Assembly: GCA_035623275.1 (NCBI GenBank) | Contig: DASPTT010000105.1 | Span: 1-39,586, forward strand | Direction of reading: 5' to 3' | DNA length: 39,586 nt | From: DASPTT01 sp035623275 | GTDB lineage: Bacteria > Actinomycetota > Acidimicrobiia > Acidimicrobiales > UBA8190 | Part shown: one piece after another, positions 16,806-24,291 of the stretch | Layout: each line of letters opens with the position of its first letter | How positions within the stretch are numbered: the first letter of the stretch is position 1 | Made by a program: the position numbers and the translations under genes | Notes under the pieces: generated by a model | Seen by the model: the letters and a program-made list of their open reading frames with translations, nothing else | Databases searched by the model: none | What the model was told of the DNA's origin: nothing

Positions 16806-17072
16806 TCAGGGGAGCGGGATGGGGAGATGGGCCCGGCAGTGCCGGGCCGCGGGCGCCTGCGCGAGCTGGGCGTCGTCCAAGGCGTCGCCGCACACCTCGC
16901 AGCGGCCGTAGGACCCGTCGTCGAGCCGGACGAGCGCCGTCTCGACGTCGTCGAGCGCGGCCTCGATGGCGTCGAGCGCCCCCACGTCGTCGGCCAGCTC
17001 CCGCCCGTCGTCGCCCGTCGTCGCGCTCGGGTCCACGTCCTCGTCCATGCTCGGGTCCAGGTCCTCGTCCAC
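16806..17072 (-). CDS. TraR/DksA-type zinc-finger protein
   Basis: An 88-residue protein with an acidic N-terminus (DEDLDPSMDEDVDPS), a coiled-coil segment (ALDAIEAALDDVETALVRLDDGSYG) and a C-terminal zinc finger. The first zinc pair is CEVC. The second is HCRAH, so the usual final Cys of the CxxC pair is His. The start is GTG at 17072, 63 bp from the divergent aminotransferase. DksA-type proteins bind the RNA polymerase secondary channel, but short actinobacterial versions like this are uncharacterised. Confidence 0.8.
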   Translation of the reverse strand: MDEDLDPSMDEDVDPSATTGDDGRELADDVGALDAIEAALDDVETALVRLDDGSYGRCEVCGDALDDAQLAQAPAARHCRAHLPIPLP

Positions 17073-17135
17073 GGGTCGATGGTACCGAGGGGGCGGCGGG
17101 CGCCCGAGCATCGGGGGCCGCGGCAGAATCGCCCA

Positions 17136-18575
17136 ATGCCCGACGACGAACGACGCTCCGTATTGGGCCCGCTGGCGGCGCTGGTGGGCGACGGGCTGGG
17201 AGTCCCCTGTCTCGACGGCGTCGAACGCCCCTACGTCGGCCTCGACAACGCCGCGTCCACCAGCGCGCTCACGGTGGTGGCCGAGGCCGTCGACGCGTTC
17301 ATCCCCCTGTACTCCAGCGTCCACCGGGGCGCCGGCTACAAGTCGCGGCGGGCGACGGCCGCCTACGAGTCGGCGCGGGTCGCGGCCCTCGCCTTCGCCG
17401 GGGCCGGGCGCTCGGGCGACGTCGCCATCTTGTGCCGCAACACCACCGAGGCCATCAACCACCTCGCCTACCGGCTCGGGCTGGGGCCCGACGACGTGGT
17501 CCTCACCACCGTGGTCGAGCACCACGCCAACCTCCTGCCCTGGGGGCGCGTGGCGCGGCGCCGCTACGTGGAGTGCGGCCCCGAGGGGACCTTCGGCCTG
17601 GACGACGTCGTCGCCGGCCTGGAGGCGAGGCCCACGCCCGTCCTGTTGGCCGTCACGGGCGCGTCGAACGTCACCGGGTGGCTCCCGCCCCTAGAGGAGA
17701 TCATCGACGAAGCCCATCGGCGCGGCGTGCCGGTGGTGCTCGACGCCGCGCAGCTGGCGCCCCACCGCCCCATCCCCGCGTCGGCCGACCACGTGGCCTA
17801 CAGCGGGCACAAGCTCTATGCGCCGTTCGGCACCGGCGTCCTCGTCTCCCCGGAGTCGACGTTCGCCGAGGGGGATCCGTTCCTGGCCGGCGGCGGCGCG
17901 GTCGACCTGGTGGACCTCGACGAGGTGGTCTGGACCGACCCGCCCGAGCGGGAGGAGGCGGGATCGCCCAACGTGGTGGGGGCCGTCGCCCTGGAGGCCG
18001 CGATCGCCGAGCTGGGCCGGATCGGCTGGACGGCCATCGCCGAGCACGAACGGGCGCTGGCCGCGCGGCTGCGGCGCGGTCTCGAGCGCATCGACGGCGT
18101 CCGCGTCCTCGGGCCGGGCACGGGCACGGAGACGGGCACGGAGACGGGCACGGAGACGTTGGCCATCGCCACCTTCGTCGTGGAGGGCATGCACCACGGC
18201 CTGGTGGCCGCCCGGCTGAGCGCCGAACACGGGATCGGGGTGCGCCACGGCTGCTTCTGCGCGCACCCCTATCTGATCCGCCTCCTCGGGCTCGGACGCG
18301 CCGAGATCGACGACTACCGCGCCCGCGTCCTCGCCGGCGACCACCGGACCGTTCCGGGCGCGGTGCGGGCCAGTTGCGGCATCTCGACCTCGGCCTCGGA
18401 CGTGGACTCGCTGCTCGAGGCGCTGGGCGCGATCGCCAGAGACGCGGCCACGGGCACGCCGCCGCCCGTCCCCTACGACCAGGACCCCGCGACGGGCGAC
18501 TTCTGGCCGCGCACGGACCGGCCCGGCCTGTCGCGCGACGAACGAGAGGCGAGCGCCTCGTGCGCGCGTGGATGA
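17136..18575 (+). CDS. Class V aminotransferase, cysteine desulfurase-like
   Basis: A 479-residue PLP enzyme. The lysine that binds PLP is in AYSGHKLYAPFGTGVLV, preceded by VPVVLDAAQLAPH (Asp contacting the PLP ring nitrogen). Other motifs are VILCRNTTEAINHLAY (read as VAILCRNTTEA) and VLTTVVEHHANLLPW. Near the C-terminus RHGCFCAHPY places a cysteine where SufS/Csd-type desulfurases hold the catalytic Cys. It may act on cysteine or selenocysteine, or be a related lyase. A GTET repeat from a 12-bp tandem duplication sits in the loop near residue 330. The 292-bp stretch after it (18576-18867) shows no gene. Confidence 0.88.
   Translation: MPDDERRSVLGPLAALVGDGLGVPCLDGVERPYVGLDNAASTSALTVVAEAVDAFIPLYSSVHRGAGYKSRRATAAYESARVAALAFAGAGRSGDVAILCRNTTEAINHLAYRLGLGPDDVVLTTVVEHHANLLPWGRVARRRYVECGPEGTFGLDDVVAGLEARPTPVLLAVTGASNVTGWLPPLEEIIDEAHRRGVPVVLDAAQLAPHRPIPASADHVAYSGHKLYAPFGTGVLVSPESTFAEGDPFLAGGGAVDLVDLDEVVWTDPPEREEAGSPNVVGAVALEAAIAELGRIGWTAIAEHERALAARLRRGLERIDGVRVLGPGTGTETGTETGTETLAIATFVVEGMHHGLVAARLSAEHGIGVRHGCFCAHPYLIRLLGLGRAEIDDYRARVLAGDHRTVPGAVRASCGISTSASDVDSLLEALGAIARDAATGTPPPVPYDQDPATGDFWPRTDRPGLSRDEREASASCARG
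18122..18157 (+). repeat. 12-bp tandem repeat inside the aminotransferase gene
   Basis: Three exact copies of GGGCACGGAGAC, in frame, encode a GTETGTETGTET loop between two beta-strand-like segments. A partial copy lies just upstream. Being a multiple of 3, it changes only loop length. Confidence 0.9.
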
Positions 18576-18867
18576 GCACCCGCGCCGCTGGGGTGGGCCC
18601 GCCGGTGGCCCGTGCCGGGCCCCGACGCCACGCCCTCGCCGGAGCCCGGCGGGCCGGTGCCCCTCGTCCGGCCCACCGAGTCCGGTGATCCCCCGCCCGC
18701 TTCACGACCGCGTCGCGGCCGTGCCGTTGGGCACGCCAACACGGGTAGCCGCGCCCGCTGTCGACGAGCGCGGTCCCCGGCCCTCTTATCGGCGCCGGCC
18801 CGGCCCGCGTTGACGGCCGGCGCTGTCCCGGCCTGGAGGTTGGGGTGCCGTTGTGGCCACCGCCGCC

Positions 18868-19263
18868 TCAGGCGGGTGGCAGGTCCTCCCACAAGGGCCG
18901 CAGGCGGGGGATCTGGAGCCTCCGCAGCTCCTCGGTGTGCGACGATGCCAGCCGGTCGAGCAGGCGGGCCCCCTTGGCTGTGAGCCGCACCCGCACGACG
19001 CGCAGGTCGTCGGCGTCCTCGTGCCGGGCGACGATGCCGGAGGCCACGCCCCGGTCCACGAGACCCACCGCCGAGTGGTGGCGCAGCATGAGGTAGCCCG
19101 CCAGGTCGCCGATGGTCGGGCCCCGCGGGTCCTCGTGCCCGCGCACGGCGAGCAGGAGCTGGTGTTGGGCCGGCGTGAGCCCGGCCTCGCGGGCCGACTC
19201 GTCGCTCCAGTGGAGGAACGTGCGCAGCCCGGTGCGCAGGTCGAGCAGACGCGCGTAGTCGAC
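18868..19263 (-). CDS. MarR-family transcriptional regulator, start uncertain
   Basis: About 131 residues of winged-helix MarR sequence: DLRTGLRTFLHWSDESAREAGLTPAQHQLLLAVRGH, then TIGDLAGYLMLRHHSAVGLVDR (recognition helix) and VRVRLTAKGARLLDRLA (wing). Homologues usually begin with Met directly before DYARL. Here that codon is GTC (19261-19263), and no ATG, GTG or TTG is in frame for a long way upstream. Either a rare start codon is used, or the start lies in the longer open frame with a non-standard codon, or the start has been lost. It is co-directional with the CsoR block. Confidence 0.75.
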   Translation of the reverse strand, partial: VDYARLLDLRTGLRTFLHWSDESAREAGLTPAQHQLLLAVRGHEDPRGPTIGDLAGYLMLRHHSAVGLVDRGVASGIVARHEDADDLRVVRVRLTAKGARLLDRLASSHTEELRRLQIPRLRPLWEDLPPA

Positions 19264-19417
19264 CGAGGTTGCCCCACGCGGGTTGCCGCGTCGCGAAGTC
19301 GGTCGAGCGCTTATCGCGTGACGATATCCCCGCGCCTGTGCAACGAAGAAGGGTCTAAGTCCTCCTTTCGAAGGGCTCCGGACGTCGCCGCGGCCGGTTG
19401 GTTGCCCTCGTCCACCA

Positions 19418-20752
19418 TCAGTTCCGGTGCGTCGAGCGCGAGCCGGCGTGCGACGTCTCGAAGCGATCGCGGCAGCGAGGTGAACAGAACCAGTAGGTCG
19501 TGTTGCCGCGGCGTGCGGTCGCGGCCGCATCCGAGATCCGCACCTGCATGCCGCAGACGGGATCGACGGCATAGTCCCGGCCGCCGCCGAAACGACCACG
19601 TCGGCGATAGAGCCAGTACACGGCGCCCGCCACCACCAGGAAGACGATGTTGAGGTAGGTCGTGGCGTCCCAGGCGAAGTGGGCGGGCGCGATCGGCGCG
19701 CTCCGGCGGGCCGGCACGATGCCGAGCCCGGTGAAGATCCCGCCGACCGCGAGCCCGGCCGACGCCATCACGACGTAGAAGAGCGCCAGCATCCGCAGCG
19801 TGAGGCGGGTGCCGTAGTACCTGCGGTAGACGAACAGCAGCGGCATTGCGATCAGGTCCGCGAAGATGAACGAGATCACACCGCCGAAGCTGATCCCGCC
19901 CTTCCACAGCGCGGCGGCCAGGGGCACGTTGCCGATCGAGCAGACCCAGCTGATCACGGCGATGAGTGGGCCGACGAATGCGTTCTCGACCTGGGTCGAC
20001 AGGCCGTGGCCGTGGACGAACAGCGCGCTCCACGCCGCGCCGGGCACGAGCACGGCAAGGAGCCCGGCGGCGAGGTAGCCGACGAGCAGCTCGCGCCGCA
20101 GCATGGTCGCGTCGGCCACGCTGAAGCCGGCCGCGTCGGACCAGGCCGCCAGGGACCGCGCCTTGACCCGCCAGGGGACCTCGGTCCCTGCCCCGGCCGC
20201 GTCGTCGCCGTGGTCGTGGTCGTCGTCCTGGTCGTGGCCGTGGTCGTGGTCGTGGCCGGCGCGCGCCTCGGTGTCGCGCCGTACCCGGGCACGCGCCCCG
20301 GCCACCACCGCCGCGCCGAACACGACCGAACCGCCGAGGACCAGGAGCACGATCATGATCGGGCCGCCTACGAACTCGGCGACGGCGAACTGCCAGCCGA
20401 GCAGTGCCAGCATCACGATGCCGAGCTCGACCACCAGGTTCGTCGAGGCGAACATGAACACCAGCGCCGAGACGAAGTCCGCGCCCTTGGCGAACAGGGC
20501 ACGGGCCATGGCCGCGGCGGCATACGAGCAGCTCGACGAGACCATGCCGTAGCCGGAGGCGCGCAGCACCGCGGCCGGGCGGTGGTCGCCCAGGGCCCGG
20601 CGCATGGACCGTCGGGACACGAAGGCCTGGACGAACCCCGACAGGGTGAAGCCGAGGACCAGCGCCCACAAGGTCTCCCAGAACATGAAGAAGCCCTCGC
20701 GCACCCCCCGCGCCGCGTCCGTGAGCCAGAACACGGCGACGACCCGGGTCAC
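19418..20752 (-). CDS. Permease (DUF318/ArsP-like) with C-terminal YHS metal-binding domain
   Basis: A 444-residue membrane protein, started at a GTG overlapping the csoR stop (GTGA). Two bundles of helices (ETLWALVLGFTLSGFVQAFV, GYGMVSSSCSYAAAAMARAL, and later LLVGYLAAGLLAVLVPGAAW, ISWVCSIGNVPLAAALWKGG) match the permease family of the SO_0444/ArsP_1 type. Between them is a cytosolic His/Asp-rich loop (GHDHDHGHDQDDDHDHGDD, about residues 165-185), likely to bind metal. The C-terminus is a YHS domain (DYAVDPVCGMQV, WFCSPRCRDRF). With csoR upstream it is probably a copper-responsive exporter. Substrate assignment is inference. Confidence 0.85.
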   Translation of the reverse strand: MTRVVAVFWLTDAARGVREGFFMFWETLWALVLGFTLSGFVQAFVSRRSMRRALGDHRPAAVLRASGYGMVSSSCSYAAAAMARALFAKGADFVSALVFMFASTNLVVELGIVMLALLGWQFAVAEFVGGPIMIVLLVLGGSVVFGAAVVAGARARVRRDTEARAGHDHDHGHDQDDDHDHGDDAAGAGTEVPWRVKARSLAAWSDAAGFSVADATMLRRELLVGYLAAGLLAVLVPGAAWSALFVHGHGLSTQVENAFVGPLIAVISWVCSIGNVPLAAALWKGGISFGGVISFIFADLIAMPLLFVYRRYYGTRLTLRMLALFYVVMASAGLAVGGIFTGLGIVPARRSAPIAPAHFAWDATTYLNIVFLVVAGAVYWLYRRRGRFGGGRDYAVDPVCGMQVRISDAAATARRGNTTYWFCSPRCRDRFETSHAGSRSTHRN

Positions 20753-21030
20753 GACCGGACCAACCTCGCGATGGCGGCGGACGCCTCGTCCAGCTTGGCC
20801 GTGGCCTCCGTGCCCCCCGCCTGGACCGCATCGGCCACGCAGTGCGACAGGTGGTCGTCGAGGAGGAGCAGGGCGACCGACTGCAGGGCGCGGGTGACGG
20901 CCGAGACCTGCTCGAGGACGTCGATGCAGTACCGGTCGTCCTCGACCATCCGCTGGAGCCCGCGCACCTGGCCCTCGATGCGCCGCAGTCGCTTGTCCAC
21001 GTCCTGCTTGCGCTCGCTGTACCCGGGCAT
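20749..21030 (-). CDS. csoR: CsoR-family copper-sensing repressor
   Basis: A 93-residue helical DUF156 protein. The Cu(I) ligands C35, H60 and C64 are all present (DDRYCIDVLEQ, LLDDHLSHCV) at the spacing of mycobacterial CsoR, which argues for copper over nickel or formaldehyde sensing. RLRRIEGQVRGLQRMV is the DNA-contacting helix. The start is ATG at 21030, with GAGGAGG 8 nt upstream. A G-tract operator overlaps its promoter. Its stop overlaps the permease start, so the repressor and exporter form one operon. Confidence 0.93.
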   Translation of the reverse strand: MPGYSERKQDVDKRLRRIEGQVRGLQRMVEDDRYCIDVLEQVSAVTRALQSVALLLLDDHLSHCVADAVQAGGTEATAKLDEASAAIARLVRS

Positions 21031-21078
21031 GGCGCACCTCCTCGCCGTGGGCCGGCTGCCGGCCGCCTGAGGGTCATA

Positions 21079-21095
21079 ATACCCCTGGGGGGTAT
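21079..21095 (-). promoter_or_regulatory. CsoR operator overlapping the -10 region of csoR
   Basis: ATACCCCTGGGGGGTAT is a near-perfect dyad of the TACCC-GGGTA type known for CsoR. On the minus strand the adjacent TATTAT (21081-21076) is a good -10 hexamer, so bound CsoR would block polymerase. The csoR start is about 50 bp downstream. Confidence 0.8.
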
Positions 21096-21126
21096 CGGGC
21101 TCTCGCCCGGGCGGCGCTTCGTCCCG

Positions 21127-22806
21127 CTAGCCGAAGGTGAAGTCGTAGGCGTCGACGCCCGGTGAGAAGGTCAGCGTGAGCACGCCCGTCTGGAGGGTCG
21201 AGGACGAGACCAGCGTGTACAGCCGCGGGATCCCGGTCACGTCGACCGTGGCCAGCTTCTGGCCATTGAGGTCGACGCCGACGGTACCGGTGCCCCCGAG
21301 GACCAGGTAGACGTCCTCGGCCTGGATCCCGAGCTCGAGCCGTGCGCTGGGTCCGGCCGTCGCCTGTTGCGAGCCGACGGTCCAGGTCCCCGACAGGGCG
21401 TAGCCCCCCGCCGGCAGGTCGCTCGGGAACCCGTAGGTGGCGGCCTCGTCGGGGACGATGCTGTCGCCCACCAGGTACTGCGAGCGCTCGTAGCCGAGAT
21501 AGGTCTCCGGGTTGATCGGCTCCGTCGGCGTGGTGTCGGGCACGTCCGTGGGCGGTGGCAGCTGGACCGTGGGGTCAGCGGCCACGAGGAGCCGGCGGAT
21601 GAGCGACTCGGTCCCCCCGTAGTCTCCCTCGGCGAAGTGGGTGTGGCGCACCGTCCCGGTGGCGTCGACCAGGTACTCCGCCGGCCAGTACTCGTTGTGG
21701 TACGCGTTCCACGTGCCGTAGGCGTTGTCGATGGCGATCGGGTAGTCCACACCGAGCTGGCGCGCCGCGGCGGCCACGTTGGAGACGACGTGTTCGAAGG
21801 CGAACTCCGGCGTGTGCACGCCCACCACCACCAGCCCGTCGTCGCGGTAGCGGGCGTACCAGGCCTCCACGTGTGGCAACGTGCGCTGGCAGTTGATGCA
21901 CGAGTAGGTCCAGAAGTCGACGAGGACGACCTTGCCCTTGAGCCCCGCCAGGGTCAGGGGCTTGCCGCCCGGCGTGTTGAGCCACGCGTCGATGCCCTGG
22001 AACGGCGGGGCGGCACCGCAGTCGGCCAGGCCCGTCATGGTGCACGAGGCCAGCATCCCGCCGCCGTTGCCGGTCAGCGCCTGCAGCTGCTTGGTGGCGA
22101 AGGCCGTGCCTTCGACGCTCTTTTGGAGCGCGCTCGTGTAGCCGGGCACGGCCCGCTGCAAGCCGTCCGTGAGGTTCAGGGCGATGACACCCGTCATCAC
22201 GAGCAGCACGACGCCGCCGATGGTGCGAAGCATCGGGGCGCGCTGTCGCAGCGCCGCGGTGCGGTCGACGAGCGTGTCCCCCGCGAGTGCCACCACCAAC
22301 AGGGGGACGGCCGCGCCGAGGGCGAAGGCCAGGGTCAGCAGCACGGCGGTGAACCCGACGTGACGGGTGGCGCCGATCACCGAGATGGCCGCCAGCACCG
22401 GGCCCGCGCACGGGACGAAGACCGCACCCAGCCCCAGCCCGAGCACCAGGCCCCCGCGGGAGGTCGACGGCGTGGGGCCGCGCCAGCGTGCGAAGGGCCG
22501 CTCCAGGGCATGGCCCAGCGCCGGCACCAGCAGGCCCAGGCCGAAGAGCCCGAGGACCACCAGCCCCGCGTCTCGCAGCAGGTCCTGGGGCAGGCCCAGC
22601 GCGCTCAAGAAGGCAGACCCGGCCAGGGTGATCACGCTGAAGCTGAGGACCAGCCCGCCCACCACCGCCACCGAACGGCGCCGGCGGGCCGCGGGGCTCT
22701 CGCCGGTGGCCCCCGCCACCAGCACCACCGGCAGCACCGGGAGGATGCACGGCGAGATCCCCGCGATCACCCCGGCCACCACGCCGACGAGCAGGATGCC
22801 GACCAC
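21127..22806 (-). CDS. DipZ-type protein: CcdA membrane domain plus thioredoxin-like domain
   Basis: A 559-residue protein. Residues 1-215 are a CcdA/DsbD-type electron-transfer membrane domain with redox cysteines C20 (ISPCILPVLP) and C133 (FVPCAGPVL). A linker follows, then a periplasmic-side thioredoxin/TlpA-like domain with C303 and C306 (WTYSCINCQRTLPH) and NEYWPAEYLVD. A C-terminal beta-rich domain (about 440-559) completes the layout of mycobacterial DipZ. It passes reducing equivalents across the membrane, for cytochrome c maturation or reductive repair. The start is GTG at 22806. It may form an operon with the two small ORFs upstream and lies next to the copper block. Confidence 0.9.
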   Translation of the reverse strand: MVGILLVGVVAGVIAGISPCILPVLPVVLVAGATGESPAARRRRSVAVVGGLVLSFSVITLAGSAFLSALGLPQDLLRDAGLVVLGLFGLGLLVPALGHALERPFARWRGPTPSTSRGGLVLGLGLGAVFVPCAGPVLAAISVIGATRHVGFTAVLLTLAFALGAAVPLLVVALAGDTLVDRTAALRQRAPMLRTIGGVVLLVMTGVIALNLTDGLQRAVPGYTSALQKSVEGTAFATKQLQALTGNGGGMLASCTMTGLADCGAAPPFQGIDAWLNTPGGKPLTLAGLKGKVVLVDFWTYSCINCQRTLPHVEAWYARYRDDGLVVVGVHTPEFAFEHVVSNVAAAARQLGVDYPIAIDNAYGTWNAYHNEYWPAEYLVDATGTVRHTHFAEGDYGGTESLIRRLLVAADPTVQLPPPTDVPDTTPTEPINPETYLGYERSQYLVGDSIVPDEAATYGFPSDLPAGGYALSGTWTVGSQQATAGPSARLELGIQAEDVYLVLGGTGTVGVDLNGQKLATVDVTGIPRLYTLVSSSTLQTGVLTLTFSPGVDAYDFTFG

Positions 22807-22818
22807 GGGGAGAGTCTG

Positions 22819-22986
22819 CTACCGGCGCCCCCCGGGGAGGCCGCGGCCCGGGGGCCTCAGGCGCGGCGGCGCCGCCCCCGCCAGCTGGCGCAGGAGCCCG
22901 ATTCCTCGACGGCGCGCCGGGAGCGTCTCGTCGGTGATGACCCACTCCCTCGAGCACAGGATGGAGAAGATGGACATCCCCTCCAT
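22819..22986 (-). CDS. Possible small protein between zinc-ribbon ORF and dipZ
   Basis: A 55-codon frame beginning MEGMSIFSILCSREWVITDE and ending in an Arg/Pro/Gly-rich tail. It starts 19 bp after the zinc-ribbon ORF stop and ends 12 bp before dipZ, in the same direction. A second ATG follows three codons in, with GGAGG between the two. The first half looks protein-like, the tail less so. No family recognised. Confidence 0.3.
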   Translation of the reverse strand: MEGMSIFSILCSREWVITDETLPARRRGIGLLRQLAGAAPPRLRPPGRGLPGGRR

Positions 22987-23005
22987 CCCAAGGAGGTCCT
23001 CGGTC

Positions 23006-23200
23006 TCAATGCTGGGGGTCGTCGTCCCCCGAGGGCAAGGGCACCCAGGCCCCGATGACCGCCGCATGTCGGCCGCAGATGGGGCACCAGCGGCTTGAGG
23101 GCGTCGCCACGTCGCCCCGCTGTTGCCAGTGGCCGCAGCCCAGCTGGACCTGGTCCGCCATGAGCAGGTTCGCCGCGTCCACAGCGGGTTCGAACCTCAT
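23006..23200 (-). CDS. Small zinc-ribbon-like protein
   Basis: A 64-residue protein from the ATG at 23200, with GGAGG 9 nt upstream. VQLGCGHWQQRGDVATPSSRWCPICG contains a C-x-H plus CxxC arrangement (LGCGHW and WCPICG) that could bind one zinc. The N-terminus (MRFEPAVDAANLLMAD) is unremarkable. I do not recognise the family. Its place upstream of dipZ suggests one transcription unit. Confidence 0.55.
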   Translation of the reverse strand: MRFEPAVDAANLLMADQVQLGCGHWQQRGDVATPSSRWCPICGRHAAVIGAWVPLPSGDDDPQH

Positions 23201-23302
23201 CCTCCGCGTCCTCCCTCGCCCCACCCGAGTCCATGATCGCCGCGTCCCGGTGCGGAAACGAGTGGCAACGACGCGGATCTCGCGAATGTCGAGGAACGAT
23301 GG

Positions 23303-24196
23303 TCAGGATTGTTCGTCCATTGTCACGACGCCCTGGCCACCGGCAGCCGCGGTACCGGCCCCGGCCGCGCTCCCCCACGACCCCGTGGACTCGTCCCAGG
23401 TCCGTCCGCCGAACGACACGGCGCGGACGTGGTACTCCTGCGCGTGGGCAACGGCCCAGGTGGCCACCCGCCAGCCGGTCTTCGCCGGCAAGGCCTGGCC
23501 GATGACCGCGGCACCGAACTCGCTGTCGGCGACCGCGGCCAGCGCGCCCGACGCGGGCACCGCGCCGGCGAACCCGTCGAGCCGGCAGGTGAGCCCGGCA
23601 GGGACCTCGCCCGTCAGCGCCTCGGCGAGGGCGCGGGCTTCGGACTCCCATGCGGCGTAGGCGTCGGGCGACGCGCTGTGCTGCACGAGTTGCGCCGCTT
23701 CGGTCACGGCCATGTCCTGCCACCCCGGCACACGCTCGAGGTGGGCGTAGAACTGGATGGATGCGTACTGCGGGTCGAGGATCTGCGCCGGCGTGCCCCA
23801 CCCTTCCGACGGTCGCTGCTGGAAGAGCCCGACCGAGTCGAGGTCGCCGTAGGTCAGGTTGTGCAGCGCCGACTCCTGGAAGGCGGTGGCGAGAGCCACG
23901 GTGACGGCGTGGTCGGGCATGCCCATTCGGTAGCCCACCGCGGCGATGATCGCCGCGTTCTGCGCCTGCTCCGGTGTGATCGAGTAGGGCGTGCCCGCGG
24001 TGGAGCCGAAGGTGCACTGCGGAGGCACGAGCTCGGCGGGCGGCTGGCTCACGACGACGATGGCCACCGCGCCCGCCAGCGCCACCACCACCCCGGCCCC
24101 GATGGCGACGGAGCGCCGGGCGCGCCGGGGACGTCTGGAGGGCGCCGGCGCCCCGCTGCGTTGGCGGCGGACGGCGAGGAGGGCGGAACGGGACAT
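23303..24196 (-). CDS. Membrane-anchored lytic-transglycosylase-like protein
   Basis: A 297-residue protein with an Arg-rich cytosolic N-terminus, one transmembrane helix (SVAIGAGVVVALAGAVAIVVV) and an extracellular domain. YSITPEQAQNAAIIAAVGYRMGMPDHAVTVALATAFQES is the lysozyme-like fold often annotated, probably wrongly, as a heavy-metal transporter. The catalytic-type Glu would be in FQESALHNL, and SVGLFQQRPSEGWG is the matching substrate-side loop. It probably acts on peptidoglycan, but no activity is shown for this subgroup. I chose the ATG at 24196; the frame stays open to 24244. It follows the collagen/glycosyltransferase operon by 95 bp in the same direction. Confidence 0.75.
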   Translation of the reverse strand: MSRSALLAVRRQRSGAPAPSRRPRRARRSVAIGAGVVVALAGAVAIVVVSQPPAELVPPQCTFGSTAGTPYSITPEQAQNAAIIAAVGYRMGMPDHAVTVALATAFQESALHNLTYGDLDSVGLFQQRPSEGWGTPAQILDPQYASIQFYAHLERVPGWQDMAVTEAAQLVQHSASPDAYAAWESEARALAEALTGEVPAGLTCRLDGFAGAVPASGALAAVADSEFGAAVIGQALPAKTGWRVATWAVAHAQEYHVRAVSFGGRTWDESTGSWGSAAGAGTAAAGGQGVVTMDEQS

Positions 24197-24291
24197 GGCT
24201 TTCCCGACCACGCTAAATCGTCCGGGGCGATGCCCTGTGGTCACCCGGTGCTTGCTCGTGACCGGCGGGCCGTTCGACCCGGTCCCGGGCG

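Noticed and set aside
18785..18815. Exact GCCGATAA on the minus strand with TCAA 16 bases upstream, resembling a WhiG promoter
   Set aside because: It points into a 200-bp stretch with no credible minus-strand gene and runs towards the 3' end of a plus-strand gene; the -35 is weaker than TAAA.
18473..18892. 139-codon minus-strand frame between the MarR gene and the aminotransferase
   Set aside because: Arg/Pro/Gly-rich composition typical of GC-driven shadow frames; overlaps the ends of two real genes.
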